Shown here: positions 35,015-44,256 of the stretch, one piece after another | How the letters are laid out: every line of letters begins with the position of its first letter | How positions within the stretch are numbered: position 1 is the stretch's first letter | NCBI GenBank assembly: GCA_023666645.1 | Contig: JAMPBP010000004.1 | Location: 1-57,989 of the forward strand | Origin: Clostridiales bacterium | GTDB lineage: Bacteria > Bacteroidota > Bacteroidia > Bacteroidales > Muribaculaceae | DNA length: 57,989 nt | Direction: 5' to 3' | Notes under the pieces: model-generated | What the model was told of the DNA's origin: nothing | The model's input: the letters and a program-made list of their open reading frames with translations, nothing else | The model's database searches: none | Program-made: the position numbers and the translations under genes

Positions 35015-36982
35015 ATGAAGAAATTTATCGGCCTTTGTGGGTTGATGTCCATCTCGGTTGTTGTGCTTTCGGCCCGCACCTATTCGCTGACATCGCCCGA
35101 TGGACTTGTAAAAATTGGTGTCGACACCGGCAAGGAGTTGACATGGAGTGTAGAACGTGACGGTGAAGTGCTTGTTCAGCCGTCGGTATTGGGTCTTGAC
35201 ATCGAGGGAGCCAAGTCGCAGCCCGGTGTGGATGTCAAGGTAAAAGTGACGCGACAGAGTGTTGACCGGGTGGTCAATTCCCCTGTGCCTCTGAAATTCA
35301 GCGACGTCAATGAGCGTTATAATGAGATGACCCTCGATATGGCGGGTAATTACAAGGTACAGTTCCGTGCCTATGATAATGGTGCTGCCTATCGCTTTGT
35401 GCTCAACCGCAAGGGTAGTGACCTCATCGTCAACAACGAGACCGTAGAGTTCAATATGCCGCAGGGGACATTCACCTATTGGCCCATGGATATCTACCAC
35501 GATTTCAAGACGCCCCAGGAGGTGAAATTCGAGAAACGTGGTCTCGACTCGCTCGACGACAACATGAAGGGCTTCCTGCCCATCTATATGAATACACCTG
35601 CCGGCACACGCGTAGTGATCACCGAGGCCGATGTCGAGGATTATTCCAACCTTTTTCTCACAGCTGATTCCTGCTTTACCCTCAAAGGTGAATTCCCCCA
35701 TGTGGTGAAGAAAACCAAACTGCACGGTGACCGCACCGAGGAATTTGTAGAGCTTGCACCCTATATCGCTGTCATTGATGGTCAGCGTTCGCTACCATGG
35801 CGCGTGGTGATGATAGCCCCCGATGATGCCTCGTTGCTCGAGAACGATCTGGCATGGCAGTTGTCAAGCCCATCGGTAATCGGTGATACCTCATGGATCA
35901 AGCCCGGCAAGATATCATGGGACTGGTACTCAAAACTCAATGTATATGGCGTTGACTTCGAAGCCGGTGTGAACACCCCCACCTATAAGTACATTATCGA
36001 CTTTGCCGCCGACAAGGGTATCGAGTATATCCTGCTCGACGAGGGGTGGAGTGTCGACACCTGGGATATCTCACACTATAAGCCCGAAGTCAATGTAGAG
36101 GAACTCGTGGCCTATGGCAAGGAGAAAGGTGTAGGTATTGTACTCTGGGCTCTGTGGAATCCATTGTATGAGAATGTTGACGAGATATTTGATGTCTACC
36201 AGAAATGGGGTGTTAAAGGTGTCAAAATTGACTTCATGAACCGTAGTGACCAGGACATGGTCAACTTCTACGAGCGTGTGGGCAAGGCTGCCGCCGACCG
36301 TCATCTGCTTGTCGACCTTCATGGTGCCTACAAACCTTGTGGCGTACACCGTAAGTATCCAAATGTGATGACCTTTGAGGGTGTCCTCGGTATGGAGCAC
36401 ACCAAGGATTCTCGCGACGTGAGCCCCGACCATAACCTCATTCTCCCCTTTACCCGCATGATGGCCGGACCTATGGATTACACTCCCGGCGCTGTCAACA
36501 ACAAGACCGCCGAGGATTTCTCAATCAATTTCAATCATCCCATGAGCCTTGGCACACGTGCACAGCAGGCCGCTCTCTTTGTCATCTACGAGAGCCCGTT
36601 GCAGATGCTCGCTGATTCACCCAGCAACTTCAAGCTTGCCGATGAATATGCAACCTTCTTAGCTGCCATCCCCACCACATGGGACGAGACCATAGGCATC
36701 GATGCACAGATTGCCGAGCGTCTGCTCATGGCACGTCGCAACGGTGACAACTGGTATATCGGTGCCTTGACCGACTGGACTCCCCGCGACATGCAGTTCA
36801 CTCTCGACTTTCTCCTCGAGGGTAAGGTGTATGAGATGACCTCTTTTGCCGACGGACGCAATGCCCACATCGAGGGTACCGACTACAAGCTTTCAGTCAC
36901 AAAGGTTAAGAAAGGCGACACTGTCAAGTTCCACATGGCTCCCGGTGGAGGCTATGCAGCCATCATCAAGCCTATCCAATAA
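35015..36982 (+). CDS. GH97 glycoside hydrolase, retaining (alpha-galactosidase-like) type
   Basis: A 655-residue periplasmic enzyme (signal peptide 1-20, no lipobox). N-terminal GH97 beta-sandwich, central (beta/alpha)8 barrel, C-terminal beta domain. In the retaining branch the nucleophile is the Asp in KIDFMxR: Asp406 here (VKIDFMNR). The acid/base Glu lies 55 residues later in BtGal97b (Asp415 and Glu470); here Glu461 (GMEHTKD) is exactly 55 later. Both key residues therefore fit the alpha-galactosidase-type branch. Start: the ATG at 35015 gives the signal peptide; 34937 does not. First gene of unit B. Confidence 0.88.
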   Translation: MKKFIGLCGLMSISVVVLSARTYSLTSPDGLVKIGVDTGKELTWSVERDGEVLVQPSVLGLDIEGAKSQPGVDVKVKVTRQSVDRVVNSPVPLKFSDVNERYNEMTLDMAGNYKVQFRAYDNGAAYRFVLNRKGSDLIVNNETVEFNMPQGTFTYWPMDIYHDFKTPQEVKFEKRGLDSLDDNMKGFLPIYMNTPAGTRVVITEADVEDYSNLFLTADSCFTLKGEFPHVVKKTKLHGDRTEEFVELAPYIAVIDGQRSLPWRVVMIAPDDASLLENDLAWQLSSPSVIGDTSWIKPGKISWDWYSKLNVYGVDFEAGVNTPTYKYIIDFAADKGIEYILLDEGWSVDTWDISHYKPEVNVEELVAYGKEKGVGIVLWALWNPLYENVDEIFDVYQKWGVKGVKIDFMNRSDQDMVNFYERVGKAAADRHLLVDLHGAYKPCGVHRKYPNVMTFEGVLGMEHTKDSRDVSPDHNLILPFTRMMAGPMDYTPGAVNNKTAEDFSINFNHPMSLGTRAQQAALFVIYESPLQMLADSPSNFKLADEYATFLAAIPTTWDETIGIDAQIAERLLMARRNGDNWYIGALTDWTPRDMQFTLDFLLEGKVYEMTSFADGRNAHIEGTDYKLSVTKVKKGDTVKFHMAPGGGYAAIIKPIQ

Positions 36983-37013
36983 CACCCGTCTCTACCATTA
37001 TTCACATAATGAC

Positions 37014-38465
37014 ATGAAAAAACAATCTTTAATCTTACTCTTTGCAGCCCTAATGCCGCTGACATCTTTGGCCGGGGCTAAGCTGTCGGGTCGTGTCATC
37101 TCCGATGGCAAAGGTGTGGCCGGGGTTCCGGTCACCGACGGCACTACCATAGTCACTACCGACTCAAAAGGCAATTATAAGCTTGAGGCTGCCTCTGATG
37201 CCAAATATGTATATATAACTCTGCCCGATGGGTATGTCGTTCCGATGCAGGGTGGAACACCTGTGCTATATGCCGAGATTCAGCCCGATAAAGGTGATAA
37301 ATTTAAGCACGACTTTAATCTCGTGAAGAGCGATCGCGACATGACTGACCATATCCTCTTTGTCATGGCCGATCCTCAGGTATACTTTGACCCAAACATG
37401 GCTGAAGTAGAGAAGGCCGCCCTCGAGATGAAGCATACAATGGCTACAGACTATTCCGGACAGGAAGCTGTAGGCATTCTCGTTGGAGACATTGTGGGCC
37501 AGATTAACGAGGGGGAGCACTTCTTCCCGTGGATGATAGAGGATATCGCCAAGTGTGGGTTCCCATATTTCTATGTATGCGGCAACCATGACATAGAGAT
37601 GGATGTACCCACCAATGAACAGAGCCGCAAGTCGTTCAACAGCTACTTCGGCCCTACCTACTATTCATTCAACCGTGGCAAGGTCCACTATGTGGTGCTT
37701 GATGATGTATTCTGGATGGGACGCTATTATGCCGGTTACCTCACTCAGCAACAGCTCGACTGGCTCAAACAGGACCTCGCTCTTGTTCCGGAAGGCTCGA
37801 CAGTCATTGTCTCAATGCACATACCATGTTATTCGCGCCAGGCACGTCATGGCGAGTGGGGCAAGGAAAGCTATCACAAGGTGCTGAGCAACCGTCAGGA
37901 ATTGTTCAAGATGCTCAAGCCCTACAATGCCCATCTCATGACAGGTCACGAGCACTACAATGAGAATTATATACTCGCCGATAATCTTTATGAGCATTGT
38001 CACGCACCGTTGTCGACACTGTTCTGGTGTGCCCCCTGGGCCATGGACGGTACTCCGGGCGGATATGCCGTGTATGAAATCAAGGGTGACAAGCTCAATT
38101 GGTATTACAAGAGCGTAGGACGCCCCAAGGACTATCAGTTTGAACTATATGCTCCAGGCCTTTCGCGTGAGCACCCTGAGGCAGTGGTGGCCAATGTGTG
38201 GAATGTCGACTCATCATGGAAGGTAGAGTGGCTGGAGAACGGTGTCCTCAAAGGCAACATGACCCGATTCTCAGGCTATGACCCCAATATATATAAAGAT
38301 GTGTCGGACCACGGCAAGGACTACGCGTTCCCCTATGTAGGTTCCGATATCACCGAGCACTTGTTCTATGCCGTGCCTGAGCATGGCAATTCACTCATCA
38401 CTGTGCGCTGCACCGACCACAACGGCAACGTGTACACGCAGTCCATTCAACTTGGAAACGAATAA
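37014..38465 (+). CDS. Calcineurin-like metallophosphoesterase, secreted, multidomain
   Basis: A 483-residue secreted protein: signal peptide (1-20, ending SLAG), a beta-rich N-terminal domain (GRVISDGKGVAGVPV, PF16371-like), the calcineurin core with GDIVGQ, CGNHD, SMHIPCYS and TGHEHYNEN, and a C-terminal beta domain (PF16370-like). The first metal motif, normally DxH, reads ADPQV, i.e. Asp-Pro-Gln, as in this subgroup as I recall it. It probably cleaves a phosphoester or phosphodiester; in this setting a phosphorylated glycan is the natural guess, but this is inference. Start 37014 lies 32 nt after the GH97 stop. Confidence 0.82.
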   Translation: MKKQSLILLFAALMPLTSLAGAKLSGRVISDGKGVAGVPVTDGTTIVTTDSKGNYKLEAASDAKYVYITLPDGYVVPMQGGTPVLYAEIQPDKGDKFKHDFNLVKSDRDMTDHILFVMADPQVYFDPNMAEVEKAALEMKHTMATDYSGQEAVGILVGDIVGQINEGEHFFPWMIEDIAKCGFPYFYVCGNHDIEMDVPTNEQSRKSFNSYFGPTYYSFNRGKVHYVVLDDVFWMGRYYAGYLTQQQLDWLKQDLALVPEGSTVIVSMHIPCYSRQARHGEWGKESYHKVLSNRQELFKMLKPYNAHLMTGHEHYNENYILADNLYEHCHAPLSTLFWCAPWAMDGTPGGYAVYEIKGDKLNWYYKSVGRPKDYQFELYAPGLSREHPEAVVANVWNVDSSWKVEWLENGVLKGNMTRFSGYDPNIYKDVSDHGKDYAFPYVGSDITEHLFYAVPEHGNSLITVRCTDHNGNVYTQSIQLGNE

Positions 38466-38483
38466 TTCTTACACATATAAACA

Positions 38484-40463
38484 ATGAAGCATCATTTTTT
38501 TCTCGCTGCTGCCGCCATGCCGCTTCTCATAGCCTGTGGCAGCGACAGCATGAGTGTCAAGTCGCCCGACGGCACAATCGATTTTGCTTTGACCAATACC
38601 GGGTCGGGGCTTGAGTACACCGTCTCCGACAATGGCTCACAGCTCGTAGGAGCATCTCGCCTTGGTTTTGTACTTGCCGATGGTCACGCGCTCGATAATT
38701 TTGACATCATCAGGACCTCGACCTCCAGCCACGACGAGACATGGGAAACAGTGTGGGGCGAGAGCCGTTTTGTACGCGACAACTACAACCAGCTCATATT
38801 GGAGATGAAACAGAAGAGTGGCGATCTGCTTGTCAACCTCGAGGTGAGAGCTTTCGACGATGGAGTGGGTTATCGTTACGTTTTCCCAACCCAGAGTCGT
38901 GACTCTCTTGTAGTCATGAGTGAGCTCACCGAGTTCAATATACCGGCCGGTGCGCAGGCTTGGGGCATGACAGCCAGCGACCCCTATCTGGAGGAATACT
39001 ATGTCAAGACCCCGGTCGAGAAGCTCGATACCGTGCGCACGCCGCTCACAATCGAATCGTCGGGACATTACATGACCATTCATGAGGCTGCTTTGACCGA
39101 TTTTCCCAAGATGGATCTACTTGTAAACGGTGACGGCAAGTTGCAATCGCGACTCGTGCCCTGGAGCAATGGCGTGGCAGCCTATGTGGCTACGCCCTTC
39201 TCCACACCGTGGCGCATCATCATCATTGGTGACAAGCCAGGTGACCTTGTAACCTCGACACTTATGCTCAATCTCAACGAGCCCTGTACCATAACCGACC
39301 CCTCTTTCTGCCAGCCGATGAAATATCTGGGAGTGTGGTGGGAGATGCACCTGTTCAAGACCCACTGGTATGAAGGCAAGACTCATGGTGCCAATACCGC
39401 CAATGTGAAACGTTATATCGACTTTGCCGCCGAGCATGGTATTCCCGGCGTTCTTGTTGAGGGGTGGAACAAAGGCTGGGAAGGTGATTGGCCACGTAAC
39501 CGCAACTTCAGCTTCACCACGCCGGCCGATGACTACGACATCGAATACCTCTCACGCTATGCCGCCGAAAAGGGAGTCAAGCTCATCATGCATCACGAGA
39601 CAGCTGCATGGACCACCAACTACGAGAACCAGCTCGACTCGGCATTCAAGTATATGAACGACCATGGTATTCACGACGTCAAGACCGGTTATGTCAACGT
39701 GCTCATGAATGGCACTGAGGATCATAGCAGCCAGTATGGTGTGCGTCACTACCGCAAGGTAATCGAGACCGCTGCACGCTACAACTCCAATATCGACAAC
39801 CACGAGCCAGTGATGCCCACCGGCTTGCAACGCACGTATCCCAACCTCATGACACAGGAAGGCGTGCGCGGTCAGGAGCACAATGCCTGGGACCTCGACG
39901 GTGGAAATCCTCCTTACCATACGGTGGTGATGCCCTTTACTCGTGGTCTTGCCGGTCCGATGGATTACACTTTCGGTACGTTCAACTATGACAACCCCAA
40001 CTCACCTCATGCACGTGTGCAGACTACCCTTGCCAAGGAGCTTGCACTCTATGTCATCATCTACAGCCCCATGCAGATGGCGTCAGACCTGCCTGAGAAC
40101 TATGCCGCCCATCTTGACGCCTTCCAGTTTATCAAGGATGTCCCTGTAGATTGGGATGAGACAGTTGTTCCCGATGCTGTCATAGGCGACTATGTAGCCA
40201 TTGCCCGCAAGGACCGTAACTCGCCCGACTGGTATCTCGGTGTAGCCACCGATGAGGAAGCCCGCTCGCTCGATATCAACCTTGATTTCCTTGATGCCGA
40301 TACCGAATATGTGGCTACAGTATATGCCGATGGAGATGATGCCGATTGGAAAACCAATCCCACATCCTATAAGATTTCTGAACTCACTGTGACCTCCGAG
40401 GATATCCTTCCCGTGAAGCTTGCTGCAGGTGGTGGCACTGCTGTGCGCTTTGCCAAGAAATGA
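38484..40463 (+). CDS. GH97 glycoside hydrolase, inverting SusB (alpha-glucosidase) type
   Basis: A 659-residue lipoprotein (LIAC, Cys18). Four SusB residues are found with identical spacing: Glu372 in HHETAA (SusB Glu439), Glu441 in NHEPV (Glu508), Glu459 in TQEGV (Glu526) and Glu465 in GQEHN (Glu532). SusB uses 439/508 as base and 532 as acid, with several of these also binding Ca. The retaining nucleophile Asp is replaced by Gly (VKTGYV). This is thus the inverting alpha-glucosidase type, the opposite of the GH97 two genes upstream. Cys18 is followed by GSDSM, a weak surface signal, so a periplasmic site is likely. Confidence 0.9.
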   Translation: MKHHFFLAAAAMPLLIACGSDSMSVKSPDGTIDFALTNTGSGLEYTVSDNGSQLVGASRLGFVLADGHALDNFDIIRTSTSSHDETWETVWGESRFVRDNYNQLILEMKQKSGDLLVNLEVRAFDDGVGYRYVFPTQSRDSLVVMSELTEFNIPAGAQAWGMTASDPYLEEYYVKTPVEKLDTVRTPLTIESSGHYMTIHEAALTDFPKMDLLVNGDGKLQSRLVPWSNGVAAYVATPFSTPWRIIIIGDKPGDLVTSTLMLNLNEPCTITDPSFCQPMKYLGVWWEMHLFKTHWYEGKTHGANTANVKRYIDFAAEHGIPGVLVEGWNKGWEGDWPRNRNFSFTTPADDYDIEYLSRYAAEKGVKLIMHHETAAWTTNYENQLDSAFKYMNDHGIHDVKTGYVNVLMNGTEDHSSQYGVRHYRKVIETAARYNSNIDNHEPVMPTGLQRTYPNLMTQEGVRGQEHNAWDLDGGNPPYHTVVMPFTRGLAGPMDYTFGTFNYDNPNSPHARVQTTLAKELALYVIIYSPMQMASDLPENYAAHLDAFQFIKDVPVDWDETVVPDAVIGDYVAIARKDRNSPDWYLGVATDEEARSLDINLDFLDADTEYVATVYADGDDADWKTNPTSYKISELTVTSEDILPVKLAAGGGTAVRFAKK

Positions 40464-40485
40464 CCCTCCCCTTTTTTTGTGTGAT

Positions 40486-42732
40486 ATGAAAAATATTATT
40501 CTTTCACTATCAGTAGCCGCCCTCTCGCTTCTGAACGTAGCGTGTGGCAAGGTAGACCCTGATGTCGAGGCTGCCCGTTCACTCACGGAGCGTGTGGTTC
40601 CATCGATTGCCTCGCATTTTGAATACACAAGGGTGGAGCGTCCCGATTCGGTTGATTATTTCACATTGAGTCAGGACGGAGACAAGATTAAGGTTGAGGC
40701 CAACTGTGCCGGGTCAATGGCCATGGGTCTCAACTACTACCTGAAGAACTATTGCCTTGCAACGGTATCGTGGTATGCTACCGACGAGGTGCAACTTCCC
40801 GATGACCTTCCTGATGTCGATGCCCCTGTCACAGTCGAGGCCCGTGTACCCAACCGTTTTTTCCTCAATTACTGCACTTCGGGCTACTCCATGCCCTGGT
40901 GGAGCTGGAGCGACTGGGAGCGTTTCATCGACTGGATGGCCATGAACGGTATCAATATGCCGCTCGCCACCACCGGACAGGAGGCTATATGGTATAACGT
41001 ATGGTCAAAGCTGGGCCTAAGCGATGAGGAGATACGTTCCTACTTTACAGCTCCTGCCCATCTCCCATGGCACCGCATGTGTAACCTTGACGGCTGGCAG
41101 AGCCCCCTCCCGCAAAGTTGGCTCGATGACCAGGCCGACCTCCAGAAGCGTATTGTCGATCGCGAGCGTCAGCTCTCGATGCGCCCTGTGCTTCCGGGTT
41201 TTGCCGGACATGTCCCGGCAGCTCTGGCGGCCAAATTTCCCGATGCCAAGATTACCCGTGTTAGCCAGTGGGGTGGGTTCCCCGATGAGTACCGTTGTTC
41301 CTATCTGAGTCCAGAGGATTCGTTATTCAACGTCATACAGCGTGAATATCTTACCGAGCAGACCCGCCTCTATGGTACTGACCACATCTATGGTATCGAC
41401 CCTTTCAACGAGGTGGATCCTCCCACATGGAATCCCGATTCACTCGCGATGATGTCCAACAGACTCTACCGCTCGGTTGCCGATGTCGACCCCCAGGCTG
41501 TGTGGCTGCAGATGGCTTGGATTCTATATGCCGATCCAGAGCACTGGACTCCAGAGACCGCCAAGGCCTACATACAGGGAGTTCCCCAGGGACGCATGAT
41601 TCTGCTCGACTACTACTGTGAGTCGGTCGAGGAGTGGAAACTCTTTGACTCGTTCTACGGCCAGCCCTACATATGGTGCTACCTGGGCAACTTTGGAGGT
41701 AACTCCTTCCTTGCAAGTCCGTTCAAGGAGGTTGACCGTCGTATAGACGATGTGTATGCCCATGGTGGTTCCAATCTCGTGGGTCTCGGCTCCACACTCG
41801 AGGGAATCGATGTCAATCCATACATATATGAATATGTGCTCGACCGTGCCTGGAACATGCCGGAACCTGCCGATTCTGCATTCATGAATATCATTGACCG
41901 TCGCGTGGGCTATGTTGACCCACATGCCCGGCAGGCCTGGACACTTTTGCTTGACAGCATCATGTTTGAACCGGCTCTGTGTGGCCAGGGTCCGTTGGTC
42001 AACGCCCGTCCTTCTCTCACCGGTTTCAGCTGGTGGACCACCAAACCCAATGTAGGCTATCCCAATGCGCGTCTTGTCCAGGCCTGGGGCGATTTGCTGG
42101 CTGTCGACTCATCCCACCGTTATGCCCATGCCTTTGACTGTGTGAATCTCGGACGACAGGCCATGAGCAACTACTTCATGGCATTGCGCGATGATTTCAC
42201 CCGTGCCTATGAAAGTCGTGATACAGCCTCACTCATAGCCCGTGGCAATGAGATGAAAGAGTTGCTTGGTGACTTGACCACGCTTCTCAATTCCAATCAT
42301 GGCACCCGCATGGACAAGTGGATTGCCGATGCCCGCGCTAAGGGTGTCAACCCCGAAGAGAAGGATTACTATGATCGTAATGCCCGCACTATTATAAGTA
42401 TATGGGGACCCTCTCAGGAGCTCAATGATTATGCCAACCGACAGTGGGCTGAGCTCAATGCTACCTATTATACGCCACGCTGGACAATGTTCATCGACCG
42501 TGTGATTGATGCAGCCAAGGAGAGACGCCGGTTTGATGCTGACGAGTTCTTCGTAGCCTCGCGGCAATTCGAAAACAGGTGGATTGAACCACGTGCTCTC
42601 GAGGTTGAGGTTTCAGCACCGGCCGACGATAAGACTGTAGCGCGTGCCATGTATGAGAAATGGGCGCCCTCCATGGTCAATCACCCGGCCAGCGGGGCTC
42701 CTACAGATTGCATCTCATTGCATCATTGGTAA
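40486..42732 (+). CDS. GH89 alpha-N-acetylglucosaminidase (NAGLU family)
   Basis: A 748-residue lipoprotein (NVAC, Cys20) with the three NAGLU parts: N-terminal domain, (beta/alpha)8 barrel and C-terminal helical domain. Motifs: INMPLATTGQEAIW, DPFNEVDPP (Glu309), STLEGID (Glu439). The human catalytic pair Glu316/Glu446 is 130 apart; so is this pair. GH89 enzymes release terminal alpha-linked GlcNAc from heparan-type chains and from alpha-GlcNAc-capped mucin O-glycans. No acidic surface signal follows the lipobox (GKVDPD), so a periplasmic site is inferred. Start 40486 gives a proper signal peptide. Confidence 0.92.
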   Translation: MKNIILSLSVAALSLLNVACGKVDPDVEAARSLTERVVPSIASHFEYTRVERPDSVDYFTLSQDGDKIKVEANCAGSMAMGLNYYLKNYCLATVSWYATDEVQLPDDLPDVDAPVTVEARVPNRFFLNYCTSGYSMPWWSWSDWERFIDWMAMNGINMPLATTGQEAIWYNVWSKLGLSDEEIRSYFTAPAHLPWHRMCNLDGWQSPLPQSWLDDQADLQKRIVDRERQLSMRPVLPGFAGHVPAALAAKFPDAKITRVSQWGGFPDEYRCSYLSPEDSLFNVIQREYLTEQTRLYGTDHIYGIDPFNEVDPPTWNPDSLAMMSNRLYRSVADVDPQAVWLQMAWILYADPEHWTPETAKAYIQGVPQGRMILLDYYCESVEEWKLFDSFYGQPYIWCYLGNFGGNSFLASPFKEVDRRIDDVYAHGGSNLVGLGSTLEGIDVNPYIYEYVLDRAWNMPEPADSAFMNIIDRRVGYVDPHARQAWTLLLDSIMFEPALCGQGPLVNARPSLTGFSWWTTKPNVGYPNARLVQAWGDLLAVDSSHRYAHAFDCVNLGRQAMSNYFMALRDDFTRAYESRDTASLIARGNEMKELLGDLTTLLNSNHGTRMDKWIADARAKGVNPEEKDYYDRNARTIISIWGPSQELNDYANRQWAELNATYYTPRWTMFIDRVIDAAKERRRFDADEFFVASRQFENRWIEPRALEVEVSAPADDKTVARAMYEKWAPSMVNHPASGAPTDCISLHHW

Positions 42733-42758
42733 GGAGTGTTTCTTGTTAGAAAAATGAG

Positions 42759-42790
42759 GCAGGCCGGAGATCTTTGAGTTTCCGGCCTGC
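42759..42790. terminator. Bidirectional hairpin between convergent units B and C
   Basis: A perfect 10-bp G-C-rich stem (42759-42768 with 42781-42790) around a 12-nt loop, flanked by matching AAATGA and TCATTT that extend the fold. It lies between the convergent stops at 42732 and 42855, with T-rich sequence following on the plus strand. Confidence 0.7.
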
Positions 42791-42854
42791 TTGTCATTTA
42801 TTATACTTTGGTTGTCATAGGAGGTGACGTAATCGAACGTCCCCTCTCCGTTGT

Positions 42855-44237
42855 TTATCGGGTGTAGATCAGATATGATATTGTGGAGTCTATGTAGGTG
42901 TATCCATCGTAATATATCTGGAACGGATCGAATGTTATCCTGTTGGGGGATATCGTTCCGGTCAATACCTGGGTTTCGTTGTCGGAACCGGCCATTGTGT
43001 AGACGTTGGTTACAGGTTGTATGGTGAATGTCATATTCTTCATGTCAACTGTCATCGTTGCGTATCCGAGCTGAGTGTTGGAGTACTTGGGCATAGGCAC
43101 AATCAGCGTGTTCGGCTCGCTTCCAATGGTTATGTTGACCGTACCGCTGTCATAGGAGTCGTAGGATGTGTCTCCCCATGCGTCATAGGCGGCGAAGTCA
43201 AGTGACCAATCACCGATAAAGTCGTCGATTGTCACACCCCAGTCAAAATAATCGGTACCATTGTAGGTGCCGTCGGTGACTGCAAGTACAATCGAGCCCT
43301 TTCCTGAGTTTCCTTCCATTGCACACTGGTTGGCAGTGGCTTTGAGCTGAAGAGTGGGCAACTGGGAATTACCGGTAGGCACAGTGTAGACACCCTGGTT
43401 GCATGTGTAGCTGTCGCTCAGATGGAACATATTGTCAGAATCCTCTTCATCGATGCTGAATTCAAGATTGAAGTTCTCCACGCCATACCAAGCAAGCAAC
43501 ACATATGAATTATCATCATATGCTATCAGTTCGGCAGGCCACCCGGTGTAAAGAAAATCACTCTTATAGTTTCCGTTGACACGCCACAACTCTTCGCGCT
43601 CACGCGTGAAGTCAATGACAATGGCCGAAGTTTCACTATCGCAAAAACCATCTTTCACTGTGCGTGCTACCACCGACATAGTGTATTGTGACGTGGCCAT
43701 CTGCTGGAAGGAGACAGCTGTGTCAAATGTTGTTCCTGATGCTGTCACGTTGCCATCGCTGTCGGTGAGCGTATATTCATAATCACGTGCGCTCTCCACT
43801 TGGTTCCACTCTACGATGATCGTGTTAACCTCGCGTGTCCAGCTGAGCCGGGGTGACTGTATGGGAGACAGAGCGCTTGTGCGGGCTGTGAGCACGACAG
43901 GTTCTGAGGTCGTGTGGCTGCTGTTCATCTGTGCGTAGGCAAGAACGGTGAGTGTATACTCAGTGTCGGGATCAAGACCTGAGAACGACACGCTTTTGGA
44001 CTTTGTAAGTCCCGTCTCGATGATATTATCGGAGTCTGATTTTTTGAACTGGTAGGAGTATTGTAGAGCATCTTTCACCTTATTCCAGCTGAATGTGAGA
44101 GTGGAATAGGTGATATCACTGGCTGTCATCTGGGTTGATTCCAGTGGTGTCGATGCGGGATTGTCATCGTCACACGATGCCATGACGGCTACTAATAATG
44201 CCGCTCCGAGCAATCTTAATATACTGTAGGGTTTCAT
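42855..44237 (-). CDS. Fibronectin type III surface lipoprotein of unit C
   Basis: A 460-residue lipoprotein (MASC, Cys22; DDDNP is the classic surface-export signal). Two FN3 domains follow (about 32-115 and 120-215; ITYSTLTFSWNKV, VNTIIVEWNQV), then a C-terminal beta-rich domain with aromatic residues. This layout is that of SusE/SGBP-like glycan-binding proteins. Start 44237 begins the signal peptide cleanly; the stretch upstream to 44297 overlaps the previous gene. It is the last gene of unit C. Confidence 0.75.
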   Translation of the reverse strand: MKPYSILRLLGAALLVAVMASCDDDNPASTPLESTQMTASDITYSTLTFSWNKVKDALQYSYQFKKSDSDNIIETGLTKSKSVSFSGLDPDTEYTLTVLAYAQMNSSHTTSEPVVLTARTSALSPIQSPRLSWTREVNTIIVEWNQVESARDYEYTLTDSDGNVTASGTTFDTAVSFQQMATSQYTMSVVARTVKDGFCDSETSAIVIDFTREREELWRVNGNYKSDFLYTGWPAELIAYDDNSYVLLAWYGVENFNLEFSIDEEDSDNMFHLSDSYTCNQGVYTVPTGNSQLPTLQLKATANQCAMEGNSGKGSIVLAVTDGTYNGTDYFDWGVTIDDFIGDWSLDFAAYDAWGDTSYDSYDSGTVNITIGSEPNTLIVPMPKYSNTQLGYATMTVDMKNMTFTIQPVTNVYTMAGSDNETQVLTGTISPNRITFDPFQIYYDGYTYIDSTISYLIYTR

Positions 44238-44256
44238 GATTTGTAGCTTGTAGTGG

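Noticed and set aside
35003..35725. A 240-codon minus-strand frame opposite the first GH97
   Set aside because: It lies wholly on a well-supported GH97 gene and has no domain or start signal.
36846..37013. Longer start for the phosphoesterase inside GH97
   Set aside because: The signal peptide begins at 37014; upstream codons belong to the GH97 frame's antisense-like reading.
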